A DNA stretch of 64,000 bases from Parvibaculum sp040390855 (GTDB lineage: Bacteria; Pseudomonadota; Alphaproteobacteria; Parvibaculales; Parvibaculaceae), in assembly GCA_040390855.1 (NCBI GenBank), contig JAZJXO010000006.1:142937-206936 (forward strand). Direction: 5' to 3'. A program made the position numbers and the translations under genes. The notes beneath the pieces were generated by a model that had not been told where the DNA came from, did no database searches, and was given only the letters and a program-made list of their open reading frames with translations. Below, one piece after another: positions 49,543 through 59,029 of this stretch (positions are counted from its first letter, which is position 1; each line of letters opens with the position of its first letter).

Positions 49543-50135
49543 AGCCTTTCCTGTATCGGCTTGCCGACAGGGCCAATGCAGACGGGTCCGGCTTGGTGCG
49601 GATCCCTTGGTGCAGGAAGATGGTCCGGTCGGTCAGGTGTAGGTGTGAAGATCAGCCTTGAAACGTCGCTTTGAACCTTTCCGGAACCGCCTTGCAAAAG
49701 GGACCAACCGCTGACCGTTTATGAAAGCACTGGCCGTTTATGGAAAACAGTGCCTTCACGCCTCAGCAGCCAAAAGGCTCGCTTGAGGGTGTCCGGTCGG
49801 TTTCGACCTTTTGCATAATCTCTCAAGCCGGTGTCGCACGAGTGGTGCGGACAGGGCTTATTCGTCAAATTGAGCAGTGTCGGCTCAGTCTGACATAACC
49901 AAAGATGTATGACTAAAGTTTTACCTCTGGTTTGATTTGCGGTTTTCGTCGGTTCGCGCATCTGTTTCGCGGAATTTCACTCTGAGCGAAAACCTATCAC
50001 AAAATCGCCCTAAAAGGAAGGTGGCCTGCGCGAAATGCATGACCTGCCAGTGAGATAGGGGGGATTTTAGGGCGCATGCTGACCATTTGTCGCAGAACGG
50101 TCATACAGGGAATGAGGAAAATCTCAGTTTCTGGC
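49543..50135. other. Gene-free stretch upstream of carD with a direct repeat
   Basis: No convincing gene in 593 bases between fdxA and carD. It holds an imperfect direct repeat CTGACCGTTTATGAAA (49711-49726) and CTGGCCGTTTATGGAA (49730-49745), 19 bases apart, i.e. nearly two helix turns on the same face. It must contain the carD promoter. A poor open frame at 49719-49961 (minus) shows no family features. Confidence 0.55.
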
Positions 50136-50474
50136 TCAGTCGCCTTCGCCGGGCTCGGCACTGAAATGGTCTTCGAATTTGCCGGATTTGCCCTGCCAGT
50201 CGTCGGCATCGGTCGGCGCCTCGCGCTTGATCGTGATATTGGGCCAGCGCACCGCATATTCGGCGTTCACTTCCAGCCATTGTTCAAGGCCCGTTTCGGT
50301 GTCCGGTTTGATCGCTTCGGCAGGGCATTCGGGTTCGCAGACGCCGCAGTCGATGCATTCATCGGGATGAATGACGAGCATGTTCTCGCCTTCATAGAAG
50401 CAATCGACAGGGCATACCTCGACGCAATCCATATATTTGCATTTGATGCAGGCGTCGGTCACTACATAGGTCAT
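50136..50474 (-). CDS. fdxA: Seven-iron ferredoxin
   Basis: A 112-residue ferredoxin. The start MTYVVTDACIKCKYMDCVEVCP supplies the Cys ligands, with spacing typical of a [3Fe-4S] plus [4Fe-4S] protein, and HPDECIDCGVCEPECPAEAI supplies the second set. The C-terminal ~45 residues form the extension seen in FdxA of alphaproteobacteria. It transfers electrons in the cytoplasm; the partner is not known. ATG 50474 gives the family N-terminus; the frame upstream to 50591 runs into TerB. Last gene of the helicase-S4-TerB-fdxA run before the long gap to carD. Confidence 0.93.
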   Translation of the reverse strand: MTYVVTDACIKCKYMDCVEVCPVDCFYEGENMLVIHPDECIDCGVCEPECPAEAIKPDTETGLEQWLEVNAEYAVRWPNITIKREAPTDADDWQGKSGKFEDHFSAEPGEGD

Positions 50475-50538
50475 CGAACTCTCCCAGCCGTCCGAGCCTT
50501 TTGGCCCGTGGCAAGTTTTTAGACAGAGGCTTTGGAGG

Positions 50539-50997
50539 TCAGTTGAGACCAAGCCTGCGGAGGACGCGCAGGCGCGCCTCACCGGATTCACGATCGGGAA
50601 CGTATATCAGCCCCGCAATCCGCCGCAACAGGTTGGCCTCGTAATCATCGAGAACACCGTCGGCGTAAACCACTTCCCACATTTTCTCGATAAGCGTGAT
50701 GCGGGCGTCTTCATCATAATGCTTCTTAATAGCTTGTGCCCAGCGATGCAGGTCAAGCGTACCGGCCTCGTCCTTGGCCGCCAGATCGACAAGCGCGGTC
50801 ACTTCGGCGGGCTCCAGTTCGAAATAGGTGCCGACCATGCGTGTGATCACAGCGCGTTCTGTATCGTCGAAGCGCTCGTCAGCGGTCGAGGCCGCGCGGA
50901 TGAGCAGGGCCACAACCGCAACATGCAATTCATCGAACCGACCAGAACGTGTGGGGGCCGGTTCGCCGGTCAGCAGGGCTTTGATCTTGTCGAACAT
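50539..50997 (-). CDS. TerB family protein
   Basis: A 152-residue helical protein of the TerB (tellurite resistance / co-chaperone-like) fold. The key segments are HVAVVALLIRAASTADERFDDTERAVITRMV and WEVVYADGVLDDYEANLLRRIAGLIYVPD, each bearing the acidic metal-binding-like patch (ADERFDD, ADGVLDDYE). Stand-alone TerB proteins of this size are frequent in alphaproteobacteria and probably sense metal or membrane stress; no terC/D/Z genes are here. It lies between the S4-domain gene and fdxA, on the same strand. Confidence 0.85.
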   Translation of the reverse strand: MFDKIKALLTGEPAPTRSGRFDELHVAVVALLIRAASTADERFDDTERAVITRMVGTYFELEPAEVTALVDLAAKDEAGTLDLHRWAQAIKKHYDEDARITLIEKMWEVVYADGVLDDYEANLLRRIAGLIYVPDRESGEARLRVLRRLGLN

Positions 50998-51046
50998 GGG
51001 GATGATCTAGCGAATTGTAAGCGCGCCTGCAACGATGGGGTTTGCC

Positions 51047-51451
51047 TCATTCATTTTCATCACGAAAATTGTGAAATGCATCGCGGTCGCGCCGCTCCTT
51101 CTTGGTCGGACGGCCTGTGCCTGCCTCACGTTCCGCATCGGGCAAAGCGCCGGACTCCGCTTTCGCTGCTGCCGGTGGCGCGAGGTCTTTATAGAGCGCC
51201 TGCGCTTCCGGTGCCGGTCCGCGTCTTGTGCCGGTATCCAGCACTTTCAGCACACGCGTCTGATTGCCGAGCGGGAATGTCAGTACGTCACCGGCCCTGA
51301 CGTGACGCGACGGCTTGTCGATGCGTGTGCTGTTGAGGCGCACCTTGCCCGCCTCGACAAATGCGGCGGCGAGTGTGCGGCTTTTCAACATGCGGGCAAA
51401 CCACAGCCAGCGATCAATGCGCTGTTCTGCAAGTTTGTTTGTCCCCGTCAT
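51047..51451 (-). CDS. S4 RNA-binding domain protein (HslR/Hsp15-like)
   Basis: A 134-residue basic protein. The S4 motif is QRIDRWLWFARMLKSRTLAAAFVEAGKVRLNSTRIDKPSRHVRAGD, residues ~9-55. By family it binds the 50S subunit carrying a free nascent chain after translation abort, as Hsp15 does. The C-terminal end (GRPTKKERRDRDAFHNF) is charged and disordered and resembles the tail of its partner genes. It follows the helicase gene by 4 bases, so the two are co-transcribed, a linkage common in this class. Confidence 0.9.
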   Translation of the reverse strand: MTGTNKLAEQRIDRWLWFARMLKSRTLAAAFVEAGKVRLNSTRIDKPSRHVRAGDVLTFPLGNQTRVLKVLDTGTRRGPAPEAQALYKDLAPPAAAKAESGALPDAEREAGTGRPTKKERRDRDAFHNFRDENE

Positions 51452-51455
51452 CGGC

Positions 51456-54400
51456 TTATTTGCCCAGCCCGCGTTCTTTCAGCACGGCCAGTGCTGCAAA
51501 GGGACTGTCGGGATCAATTTCGCGTTCACGGCGCGGCGGGGCCGACGTCCACTCGCGACGTTCTCCGCCCTTGTTACCGCCCTTGCCGCCACCCTTGCGG
51601 TCGTCACGGCGGTCGCCGTGATTGGGTCCGCCCTTGCGGTCATCGCGGCGTTTCGGGCGCTCGCCGTCTTTGCCGCGTGTCTCCTGTGTGCGCTCGCCGC
51701 CCTCTTTTTTCTCGCCCTCGCGACCCTTGCCAAAGGCATCGTATTTGCCTTTGTTGCGGTCTCGGCGCGAGGGGCGGTTGGCGTCATTGGGTTTTGCTTC
51801 GCCATCGGCAGGTGCAGCCCCATCGCCGGTCGCCGCGGCAACGGCAGTGCCTTCAGGCTTGCGACGCGGACGGCGCGGGCGGTTCGCCTGTTCGTTGGGC
51901 TTGTGACGACGCTGCGGCCGCCAGATTTCAAGCTCGACCAGTTCGATATTGTCGTCGGTGGCAGCATCGGTCTCTGCCTGCGCTTCAGCCGCAACCGTTT
52001 CCGTTTCAACAACGGCAATCACTTCTTCGGTTGTGACAGGCTCGGCCCGTTCTTTGCTGGCTGCTTCCGTCACAGGCGTATCAGCCGCCACGGCTTCTGC
52101 AACCGGCGCTTCCATAACACCTGACGATTTCGTCTCGACGATGAACTTCGCGGGCTCGGCTGCCTTCTCTTCGATCTTCGGCGGTTTTATCTTTTCGACC
52201 CGGTTGCGATAGCCGAGACCTTTGAGCAGATTTGAAAATTCTTCGCCGGAGCAACCGACCAGCGACATCATCGCTGGCGTGACGATGAAGCCGCCATTGT
52301 AATGACGTGCCGTGATGACGGGGCGGATCAGATCGGCAATGCGTTCCAGCATATCGAGGCGCACGGCGCGACCGCCGGAGACGCGGAAACCCAGTGCATC
52401 GTAAAAGCCCTGCGGTGCGTCCGGCACGGCGGGCACGGATGTGAGACCGGCGGTCGGCGGCTGCGGCAGATCGGAGAAAGGATCGGCCACGTCCTTGCGC
52501 GACAGCGCCCAGAGGATCAGCAGCGCCCGCGCGGGCGCTGGTTTCAGAAGCATCGGCATGAATATCGAATAGCCGCCGAAGCGCACACCGTATTTGCGGA
52601 GTTGGCCGCGCGCGGCCTGATCCAGCGCATGTATATCTTCCGATACGGTCTCGCGGTTCAATGAACCGAAATTCTCGATGAGACGGAAGGCGATGCCGCG
52701 GGCGAGGCCTTCTATGTCTTCGGCGTCGCGCAGCGTAACCAACGGGGCGAGCACCGCCGCAAAATGCGCCTTCGTCCAGGCTTCGAGCCTGGCCGCCACG
52801 GCCTCGCGGCTGGCGTCGCGCAGTTCTTCTCCCGCCAGCAGTTCGACACGCGGGCTCAGGGGCACGTCAGAGTTTTTCAGTTCGGCCACAGGATGACCGT
52901 CCCAGATCAAACGTCCGTGCTCTGATAATTGAATGGCACTGTCAGGGGCGGCGGTGAGGCGCGCCGCGCGCGCCGCGATCTCCAGCGCGATCACCGGCTC
53001 GGAGGCTTCCCGCAACACGCTCGCGTGGACGCCCTCGGCCTTGAGATCAGGCACAAACACAAAACCCTGCAGGCGGCCGACATACTCGCCCTCTACCAAA
53101 ACTTCGCCGTCGCTGTTTACAGCCGCCATCAGATCCTCGTTTTGGCGTAGGCGCTTCATCAGAACGCTGGTGCGACGGTCGATGAACCGCTGCGTCAGAC
53201 GCTCGTGCAAAGCATCAGAAAGCCTATCCTCTATCTCACGCGCACGCTCTTGCCAATGCGCAGGATCGTGCACCCAGTCTGCGCGGTTGGAAACATAGGT
53301 CCAGGTGCGTATATGAGCAATGCGCTTTGACAAAGTATCTATGTCGCCGTCGGTCCGGTCGACCTTCTCAAGCTGGCCGGAAAGCCAGTTATGAGGAATG
53401 CGCCCGTCGCCTTCGCTCAGGAACAGATAGAGGCGGGTAAGCAGAGCGGCGTGTTCTGTCGCCATTGTCTTGCGGAAATCTGGCACTTGCGCGACGTCCC
53501 AGAGCTTTTTGATGGCTTGTGGCCCTCTTGCTGCCCGCGCGACGTCCTCGTTTTCCGACATGCGCATCAGCGCGTCGAGGTCTTCCCCCACGCTTGCACG
53601 CATCAGCCCAGCAATTTGTGGAGGCACTTCGAGGCTTTTAATAAGCGCGGCTATGCTTGAAAATTCAAGGTTCGGGTTGCGCCATTGCAACAGTTTTTCA
53701 GCGTCAAATTCGTGGTTTTCGACCCGTGTGATCATCTCGTCGGGCAAGGCGCCTGCATCGCCCGTCACGCCGAAAGTCCCATTATTCATGTGTCGTCCGG
53801 CGCGGCCCGCGATCTGCGCGATTTCCGAAACTTTCAAAGGCCGGTGCGAGATACCGTCAAATTTGCTCGTCGCCGCAAAGGCCACATGGTCCACATCCAT
53901 GTTGAGGCCCATGCCGATAGCGTCGGTGGCGACAAGAAAATCGACGTCGCCCGATTGATAGAGTTCGACCTGTGCGTTGCGTGTGCGGGGGCTGAGTGCG
54001 CCCATGACAACAGCCGCGCCGCCGCGCTGACGGCGTATCAGTTCGGCAATCGCATAGACCTGATCGGCGGAGAAAGCCACGATGGCGGAACGGCGCGGCA
54101 GGCGCGTGAGTTTCTTCGAGCCGGTCCATGCCAGTTCTGAAAAGCGCGGGCGGTTCACAAAAATAGTATCGGGTAATAGTTTCTGGATGAGCCCGCGCAC
54201 GGTTTCCGAGCCCAGTACCATTGTCTCGGAGAGGCCACGTGCATGAAGAAGTCTGTCGGTGAATGTATGGCCACGCTCGCGGTCGGCGGCGAGCTGGATC
54301 TCGTCAATGCAGAGAAATTCAACAGGACGTTCGAGCGGCATCGCCTCGACGGTGCAGATGAAATAACGTGCGTGTGGCGGAATGATTTTTTCTTCGCCGG

Positions 54401-54608
54401 TGATCAGCGCCACTTCGCGCGCGCCCTTCACCTTCACAACGCGGTCATAGATTTCACGCGCGAGGAGTCGCAGCGGCAGACCGATCATGCCCGTTGTATG
54501 CGCCATCATCCGGTCGAGCGCCAGATGCGTCTTGCCGGTATTGGTTGGCCCCAGCACAGCAGTGATGCGGGCAGGGCGAGGCGTGTTGCTGAGGGTGTGA
54601 ATGTTCAT
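51456..54608 (-). CDS. SUV3/MgpS-like superfamily 2 RNA helicase
   Basis: A 1050-residue helicase. Walker A is AVLGPTNTGKTHLA near the N-terminus, the DEAD-type box is LCIDEIQLAAD, and motif VI is EIAQIAGRAGR. These features and the TNTGKTH form mark the SUV3/MgpS group, an RNA helicase of degradosome or ribosome assembly type. The last ~200 residues are disordered, with Arg/Lys/Gly-rich blocks (RRPRRKPEG, RDDRKGGGKGG), likely an RNA-binding tail. ATG 54608 or 54626 may be used; neither has a good ribosome site. First gene of the run to fdxA. Confidence 0.9.
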   Translation of the reverse strand: MNIHTLSNTPRPARITAVLGPTNTGKTHLALDRMMAHTTGMIGLPLRLLAREIYDRVVKVKGAREVALITGEEKIIPPHARYFICTVEAMPLERPVEFLCIDEIQLAADRERGHTFTDRLLHARGLSETMVLGSETVRGLIQKLLPDTIFVNRPRFSELAWTGSKKLTRLPRRSAIVAFSADQVYAIAELIRRQRGGAAVVMGALSPRTRNAQVELYQSGDVDFLVATDAIGMGLNMDVDHVAFAATSKFDGISHRPLKVSEIAQIAGRAGRHMNNGTFGVTGDAGALPDEMITRVENHEFDAEKLLQWRNPNLEFSSIAALIKSLEVPPQIAGLMRASVGEDLDALMRMSENEDVARAARGPQAIKKLWDVAQVPDFRKTMATEHAALLTRLYLFLSEGDGRIPHNWLSGQLEKVDRTDGDIDTLSKRIAHIRTWTYVSNRADWVHDPAHWQERAREIEDRLSDALHERLTQRFIDRRTSVLMKRLRQNEDLMAAVNSDGEVLVEGEYVGRLQGFVFVPDLKAEGVHASVLREASEPVIALEIAARAARLTAAPDSAIQLSEHGRLIWDGHPVAELKNSDVPLSPRVELLAGEELRDASREAVAARLEAWTKAHFAAVLAPLVTLRDAEDIEGLARGIAFRLIENFGSLNRETVSEDIHALDQAARGQLRKYGVRFGGYSIFMPMLLKPAPARALLILWALSRKDVADPFSDLPQPPTAGLTSVPAVPDAPQGFYDALGFRVSGGRAVRLDMLERIADLIRPVITARHYNGGFIVTPAMMSLVGCSGEEFSNLLKGLGYRNRVEKIKPPKIEEKAAEPAKFIVETKSSGVMEAPVAEAVAADTPVTEAASKERAEPVTTEEVIAVVETETVAAEAQAETDAATDDNIELVELEIWRPQRRHKPNEQANRPRRPRRKPEGTAVAAATGDGAAPADGEAKPNDANRPSRRDRNKGKYDAFGKGREGEKKEGGERTQETRGKDGERPKRRDDRKGGPNHGDRRDDRKGGGKGGNKGGERREWTSAPPRREREIDPDSPFAALAVLKERGLGK

Positions 54609-55153
54609 CGGCTTGCGACCGCACATTCGGAGGAATTGACGGGTGATGCAAGCCTCTTTCCCTCTCTTCCTCCTTCGGTTTCAGTTCACGCCTGTGCGCG
54701 AGCGGGCGGAAGCACTCCCCCAATATATAGACTCCCCAAATCCTTAATGACGCAGTCCGGCACACTCAAAACATTAACCGAACGAAGCATGATCGAATCG
54801 CTGATCGCTTCGTCTTCGCCATTCGTTCACGGCTAAATATTGTGGTTTTCCAGTGGCTTACCCATAGAGATTGTTAATTTGTTGAAAAATTTAACTTATA
54901 TGGAACCTGTCTCAACACCTCCTATTGTGTCCGCATTGTGGTTGACCTCTCCTTCCACGGGCGGCGAATACCCATCAGCGCTGAGCCTTGGGTTGCTCTG
55001 TTAAGCTGCTTGTTGCTCTTGCGCAAACTGGGGCAATCTCTCGCGCGGGACACTTTCAGGGCTCACAAAGGCGACACTTCCGGACGGGGGCAGGCGCGGG
55101 CCGACGGCATCATCAAATTGAAACTCTAAGAACTGAAAAGGGAGGAAGAGGAC
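54609..55153. other. Gene-free stretch between helicase and acyl-CoA dehydrogenase
   Basis: A divergent upstream region of 545 bases with no clear gene. It contains the inverted pair ACGAAGC (54782-54788) / GCTTCGT (54807-54813) and an A/T-rich patch GTTAATTTGTTGAAAAATTTAAC around 54873-54895, followed by TTATAT, the likely promoter area of the acyl-CoA dehydrogenase gene. GGAGG lies shortly before its ATG. Confidence 0.5.
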
Positions 55154-56446
55154 ATGGACTTCAATATACCGAAGGACATTTCTGACTATCTGGCCGTGCT
55201 TGATGATTTCATCGAGAAGGAAATCAAGCCGTTGCAGGCCAAGGACGATAACGAGCGTTTCTTTGACCACCGTCGCGAACATGCCCGCACCGATTGGGAC
55301 AATCAGGGACTACCGCGTCACGACTGGGAAGAACTGCTCGGCCAGATGCGCAAGCTCGCCGACAAGGCCGGTCATTTGCGTTACGGCTTGCCCAAGGAAT
55401 TCGGCGGCAAGGACGGCAGCAATCTCGCGATGGCGGTGATCCGCGAGCATCTTGCGGCCAAGGGTCTCGGCCTTCACAACGATCTGCAGAACGAAACATC
55501 CATCGTCGGCAATTTCCCGACCGTGCTCATGTTCCGCGATTTCGGCACGCCCGCGCAAAAAGAACAGTTCATCAAAGGCGGCCTCGACGGCACAACGCGC
55601 ATTGCGTTTGGTCTCACTGAACCCGATCACGGCTCCGATGCCACATGGATGGAAACGCGCGCTGTGCGGTCCAAGCGCGACGGCGTCGACGGCTGGCTCA
55701 TCAATGGCCAGAAGATGTGGAACACAGGGATGCATGTGGCGACGCATGATTTCGTGTTTGCGCGTGTGTCCGGCAAAGACGGCGATGCGCTCGGCATTGG
55801 TTGTTTCATCGTACCCGTCGAAACGCCCGGCGTGAAGATCGAGGAATATCTGTGGACCTTCAACATGCCGACGGACCATCCGCGCGTGTCGTTTACGAAT
55901 GTCTGGATTCCTGAAGATTCACATCTAGGCGATGTTGAGCGCGGCCTCGAACTCGCCCAGCATTTCGTGCATGAAAACCGCATCCGTCAGGCCGCGTCGG
56001 GCGTCGGTGCGGCGCAATACTGCATTGACGAAAGTGTGGCTTACGCCCGTCGCCGCAAGCCTTTCGGCAAACCTTTGGCGGCCAATCAGGCGATCCAGTT
56101 CCCGCTCGTCGAAGCGCATACGGAATGCGAAATGGTGCGCAATCTTGTCTATAAGACCGCATGGCAGATGGATCAGATGTCGAAGCCCGACGTCGCGAAA
56201 TATCTCTCCGACAAAGTGTCGATGTGCAACTACCGCGCAAACCGTCTTGTCTGTCAGGCGGCGGACCTTGCCATTCAGATCCACGGTGCCATCGGCTATT
56301 CGCGCCATAAGCCGTTCGAGCACATCTACCGCCACCACCGTCGTTACCGCATCACGGAAGGTGCGGAAGAAATCCAGATCCGCAAAGTCGGTGGGCATCT
56401 GTTTGGCTTTATGGGGTCGAACAAGCCCGCGAAAGCGGTAGAGTAG
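55154..56446 (+). CDS. Acyl-CoA dehydrogenase
   Basis: A 430-residue flavoprotein dehydrogenase of usual length. The FAD/acyl loop FGLTEPDHGSDATWMETRA is near residue 155, RRRKPFGKPLAANQAIQF near 297, and the C-terminal active-site region is RRYRITEGAEEIQIRKVG (about residues 394-411). It oxidises an acyl-CoA to the 2-enoyl-CoA and passes electrons to ETF. The chain-length range is unknown; the N-terminus (NIPKDISDYLAVLDDFIEKEIKP) is like those in bacterial lipid or steroid-side-chain degradation. Preceded by GGAGGAAG and followed by a good terminator, so it is a single-gene unit. Confidence 0.9.
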   Translation: MDFNIPKDISDYLAVLDDFIEKEIKPLQAKDDNERFFDHRREHARTDWDNQGLPRHDWEELLGQMRKLADKAGHLRYGLPKEFGGKDGSNLAMAVIREHLAAKGLGLHNDLQNETSIVGNFPTVLMFRDFGTPAQKEQFIKGGLDGTTRIAFGLTEPDHGSDATWMETRAVRSKRDGVDGWLINGQKMWNTGMHVATHDFVFARVSGKDGDALGIGCFIVPVETPGVKIEEYLWTFNMPTDHPRVSFTNVWIPEDSHLGDVERGLELAQHFVHENRIRQAASGVGAAQYCIDESVAYARRRKPFGKPLAANQAIQFPLVEAHTECEMVRNLVYKTAWQMDQMSKPDVAKYLSDKVSMCNYRANRLVCQAADLAIQIHGAIGYSRHKPFEHIYRHHRRYRITEGAEEIQIRKVGGHLFGFMGSNKPAKAVE

Positions 56447-56466
56447 TGATCTTTTTTGAAAACAGG

Positions 56467-56502
56467 AAAGCCGCCAACGGTGATATTGGCGGCTTTTGTT
56501 TT
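56467..56502 (+). terminator. Terminator of the acyl-CoA dehydrogenase gene
   Basis: AAAGCCGCCAA (56467-56477), 8-base loop, TTGGCGGCTTT (56486-56496), then TGTTTTT. Confidence 0.9.
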
Positions 56503-56743
56503 TCGAGAACGCCCCCAAAAATCATGCCGCGCCTGATCAAGTGAGGATATTTTTTTTATTTTCGTCCATTTGGGAAATAAATACATTTCCCGCAAAAATC
56601 CGGATTTCGACTCGGTCAGGCATCGAACCTGACCGACGATCTTGACATGGAAACGCTCGATCTCTTGCATGAAACGCTAAGTGTCAGGGCTTCGACCTTG
56701 CTGGATAAAGTGCCTACCCCCGCTTTATGACGAGCCGTAAAAC
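56503..56743. other. Gene-free stretch with three inverted repeats
   Basis: In this convergent gap lie GGGAAAT / ATTTCCC (56572-56578, 56585-56591), TCGGTCAGG / CCTGACCGA (56612-56620, 56628-56636) and ATAAAG / CTTTAT shortly before 56730. A perfect TTGACA is at 56642-56647. The second hairpin is strong with a 7-base loop. No coding signal. It may hold a small RNA or the terminators of the histidine-kinase gene. Confidence 0.5.
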
Positions 56744-59029
56744 TCAGTCATTGGCCGCCTTTTTGGTCTGTTGGGGCGCACTCATACGTTCCGTAGGCAG
56801 ACATATTTCCGCTACCGTGCCTTCACCCAGAACGCTGTCGAGACGGAACGTGCCGTCATGGAGTTCCACAAGAGCCTTGGTAATGGAGAGGCCGAGACCT
56901 GTGCCGCCATGCTGACGGGCAGTGCCGTCTTCGACCTGACCGAAAGGTTCGAGCACGGTCTGGAGTTTATCGGTGGGAATGCCGATGCCGTTGTCGCGCA
57001 CGACAAGGTGTAAGCTGCCCGACGCATTGCGTTTGACCTTGACCATGATCTCGCCATTGTCGGGTGTGAACTTCGAGGCATTGGAGAGAAGGTTCAGCAT
57101 GATCTGGCGGATGGCGCGTATGTCGGCATAGAGCAGCGGTATGTTGTCTTCGATGTCGAGTGCGACGGTGATATTTTTCTCGACGGTCTTTGGTCGGATC
57201 ATTTCGATGGACCAGCGCAGGTGGTCGCCGAGGTTCATGTGGCATTCTTCCAGCGCATAGCGTCCGGCTTCGATTTTTGAAATATCGAGAATGTCGTCGA
57301 TGACGCTCAGGAGATGTCCGCCGCTGTCATTGATGTCTTGCGCATATTCGGTGTAGCGCGAATTTCCGAGCGGGCCGAAAAGTTCGCTCTTCATAATGTC
57401 CGAGAAGCCGATAATGGCGTTAAGCGGTGTGCGCAGTTCATGACTCATATTGGCGAGAAATTTTGACTTCGCGCGATTGGCAAGTTCGGCGTTGCGGGTG
57501 GCTTCGCGCAGGTTATGTTCGGCGCGGCGACGGTTAATAGCGATGGAGGCGAGTTGCGCGATGCCGGTGAGGTAGGTGCGTTCCCATTTGCCAGGATGGC
57601 GCGGCTCTTTCAGATAAATGGCGATGGAGCCTGTGCCGCCTTTGGGATCGGTGGCTTTGAACTGCTGCATCCAGAGGGCGCGTACGCCGAATGTGGTTGC
57701 AAAATCTGCACCGCTGCCGGGACCCTGATCGGTGGAATCGAGCAGGTCCGGGATTACGAGAAGTCCTTCTGTTGCAAGAACTGCGTGACCGAATTCCTTG
57801 TCTTTGTTTTCGCCCCAATAGGCAGTGATCGCCGTTTTGAATGTGGGAGGAAAGCTCGGTGTCGCGCAGACGGTAAGGTTGAGATTTTCGTCGGCGAGAA
57901 AGATCGCGACATTGGCGGTCGGGTTTGCGTCTTCCGCGCCTCTTGCGACCAGCATCATCACGTCGTCGATCGGCGTGCCGGTCGAGAGAGCTTCGAGTAC
58001 ACGCGACTGGCTCACCAGTTCCATCTCGCTGCGTTTGCGTTCGGTGATTTCGCGGATGTTGAGGACGTAGCCCGTGACGTTCGGGTCATTGCGCATGTCT
58101 GTGATCGAGACTTCAAACCAATGCACTTTGCCGTCGCTGCGAGTTGTGTGAAATTCCAGCGGTGCACCTCGCGGTGTCTGGCCGCCATTGGCGTCAATCT
58201 CGCTTTGGATTTTGTCGATCTCGTCATTCCGCAGGAAGGCGTGTATAGGTTTTCCGAGCATTGTTGTCGGGTCGAGTCCGATCTTGCGGACAGAGGGCGA
58301 GGCATAGGTGATGATGCGGTCGAAATCCGTCACGATGATGCTGTCAAAAGCATTGTCGACAAGAGCGCGGAACCGTTCTTCGCTACGCCTGAGTTCGTTG
58401 ATCAATGTCTTGTTGCGCCGGTTCAGCGTGAATTCGTTTTCGAGCGAGTGGCGTGTCAACTCGCCGGTGCGGATGAGGAAGATGTAGGTGAGGAGAAAGC
58501 CGGCGACCAGGACGAGGAACAAAGGCGAGCCGTCGACATAGGCGCCGTAGATGCTGGCGAAGACGGTCGGTAAAGTGCAGGCAAAAAGAGTGGTACGGCG
58601 AGGCGTGGTGAGGATGGTCGCGAGCAGGTTATGAATGATCTGTACAACGACGATGGTGAGGTTCTGGACCTGATTGTCGGGCGACCAGAAGAGGGGGACC
58701 ATCATCACCCAGATCGTGTTCATCAGGGCAAAGCGGATAGCACTCGATCTGGTCCAGCCGCCCACATTGTCATGCGCGTGTTTTGAAAAGCGGATCTGAT
58801 AGAAAACATATTCGATCTGCGTGGCCAAAAGCGCGAGCCACCAGATGAGGATGACGGGCGCACTATAGATGCTCGGCAGATAGATTGCGAAGAGGCCGCA
58901 GAAGGCGGGATAGAGAAACGGTATAAACACAAAGCTCCGCAGAACAGAGCGGAGCAATTCAAGTCCGACCTCATCGCTTTGCGTTTTGTCGCGAGGGACA
59001 AGCCCGCGCTCTGTGTCAGTGGCCGCCAT
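56744..59029 (-). CDS. Membrane sensor histidine kinase (PAS-GAF-HisKA-HATPase)
   Basis: A 761-residue kinase. The first ~170 residues hold five to six membrane helices (FVFIPFLYPAFCGLFAIYLP onward). A PAS domain follows (RALVDNAFDSIIVTDFDRII with a PAC end ITERKRSE), then a GAF domain, then HisKA with FLANMSHELRTPLNAIIGF, phospho-His near residue 530, and HATPase_c with NLLSNASKF, DNGIGIP and GGTGLGLS. The ligand is unknown; the layout is that of PleC/DivJ-like or MHYT-less hybrid-free sensors. ATG 59029 has a perfect GGAGGTGAT upstream. No response regulator gene adjoins. Confidence 0.92.
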   Translation of the reverse strand: MAATDTERGLVPRDKTQSDEVGLELLRSVLRSFVFIPFLYPAFCGLFAIYLPSIYSAPVILIWWLALLATQIEYVFYQIRFSKHAHDNVGGWTRSSAIRFALMNTIWVMMVPLFWSPDNQVQNLTIVVVQIIHNLLATILTTPRRTTLFACTLPTVFASIYGAYVDGSPLFLVLVAGFLLTYIFLIRTGELTRHSLENEFTLNRRNKTLINELRRSEERFRALVDNAFDSIIVTDFDRIITYASPSVRKIGLDPTTMLGKPIHAFLRNDEIDKIQSEIDANGGQTPRGAPLEFHTTRSDGKVHWFEVSITDMRNDPNVTGYVLNIREITERKRSEMELVSQSRVLEALSTGTPIDDVMMLVARGAEDANPTANVAIFLADENLNLTVCATPSFPPTFKTAITAYWGENKDKEFGHAVLATEGLLVIPDLLDSTDQGPGSGADFATTFGVRALWMQQFKATDPKGGTGSIAIYLKEPRHPGKWERTYLTGIAQLASIAINRRRAEHNLREATRNAELANRAKSKFLANMSHELRTPLNAIIGFSDIMKSELFGPLGNSRYTEYAQDINDSGGHLLSVIDDILDISKIEAGRYALEECHMNLGDHLRWSIEMIRPKTVEKNITVALDIEDNIPLLYADIRAIRQIMLNLLSNASKFTPDNGEIMVKVKRNASGSLHLVVRDNGIGIPTDKLQTVLEPFGQVEDGTARQHGGTGLGLSITKALVELHDGTFRLDSVLGEGTVAEICLPTERMSAPQQTKKAAND

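Noticed and set aside
48815..49642. Hydrophobic 275-codon open frame, apparently a membrane protein
   Set aside because: It is the reverse complement of the Ala/Lys/Pro repeat of carD, which by codon symmetry gives Ala/Leu/Phe/Gly-rich text. The CarD domain proves the coding strand.
51035..52124. Long plus-strand open frames over the S4 and helicase C-terminus
   Set aside because: Shadows of the Arg/Lys/Gly-rich helicase tail; no ribosome site and no domain.
57515..58573. 352-codon plus-strand frame over the histidine kinase
   Set aside because: The minus strand has full PAS, GAF, HisKA and HATPase motifs; the opposite frame has none.
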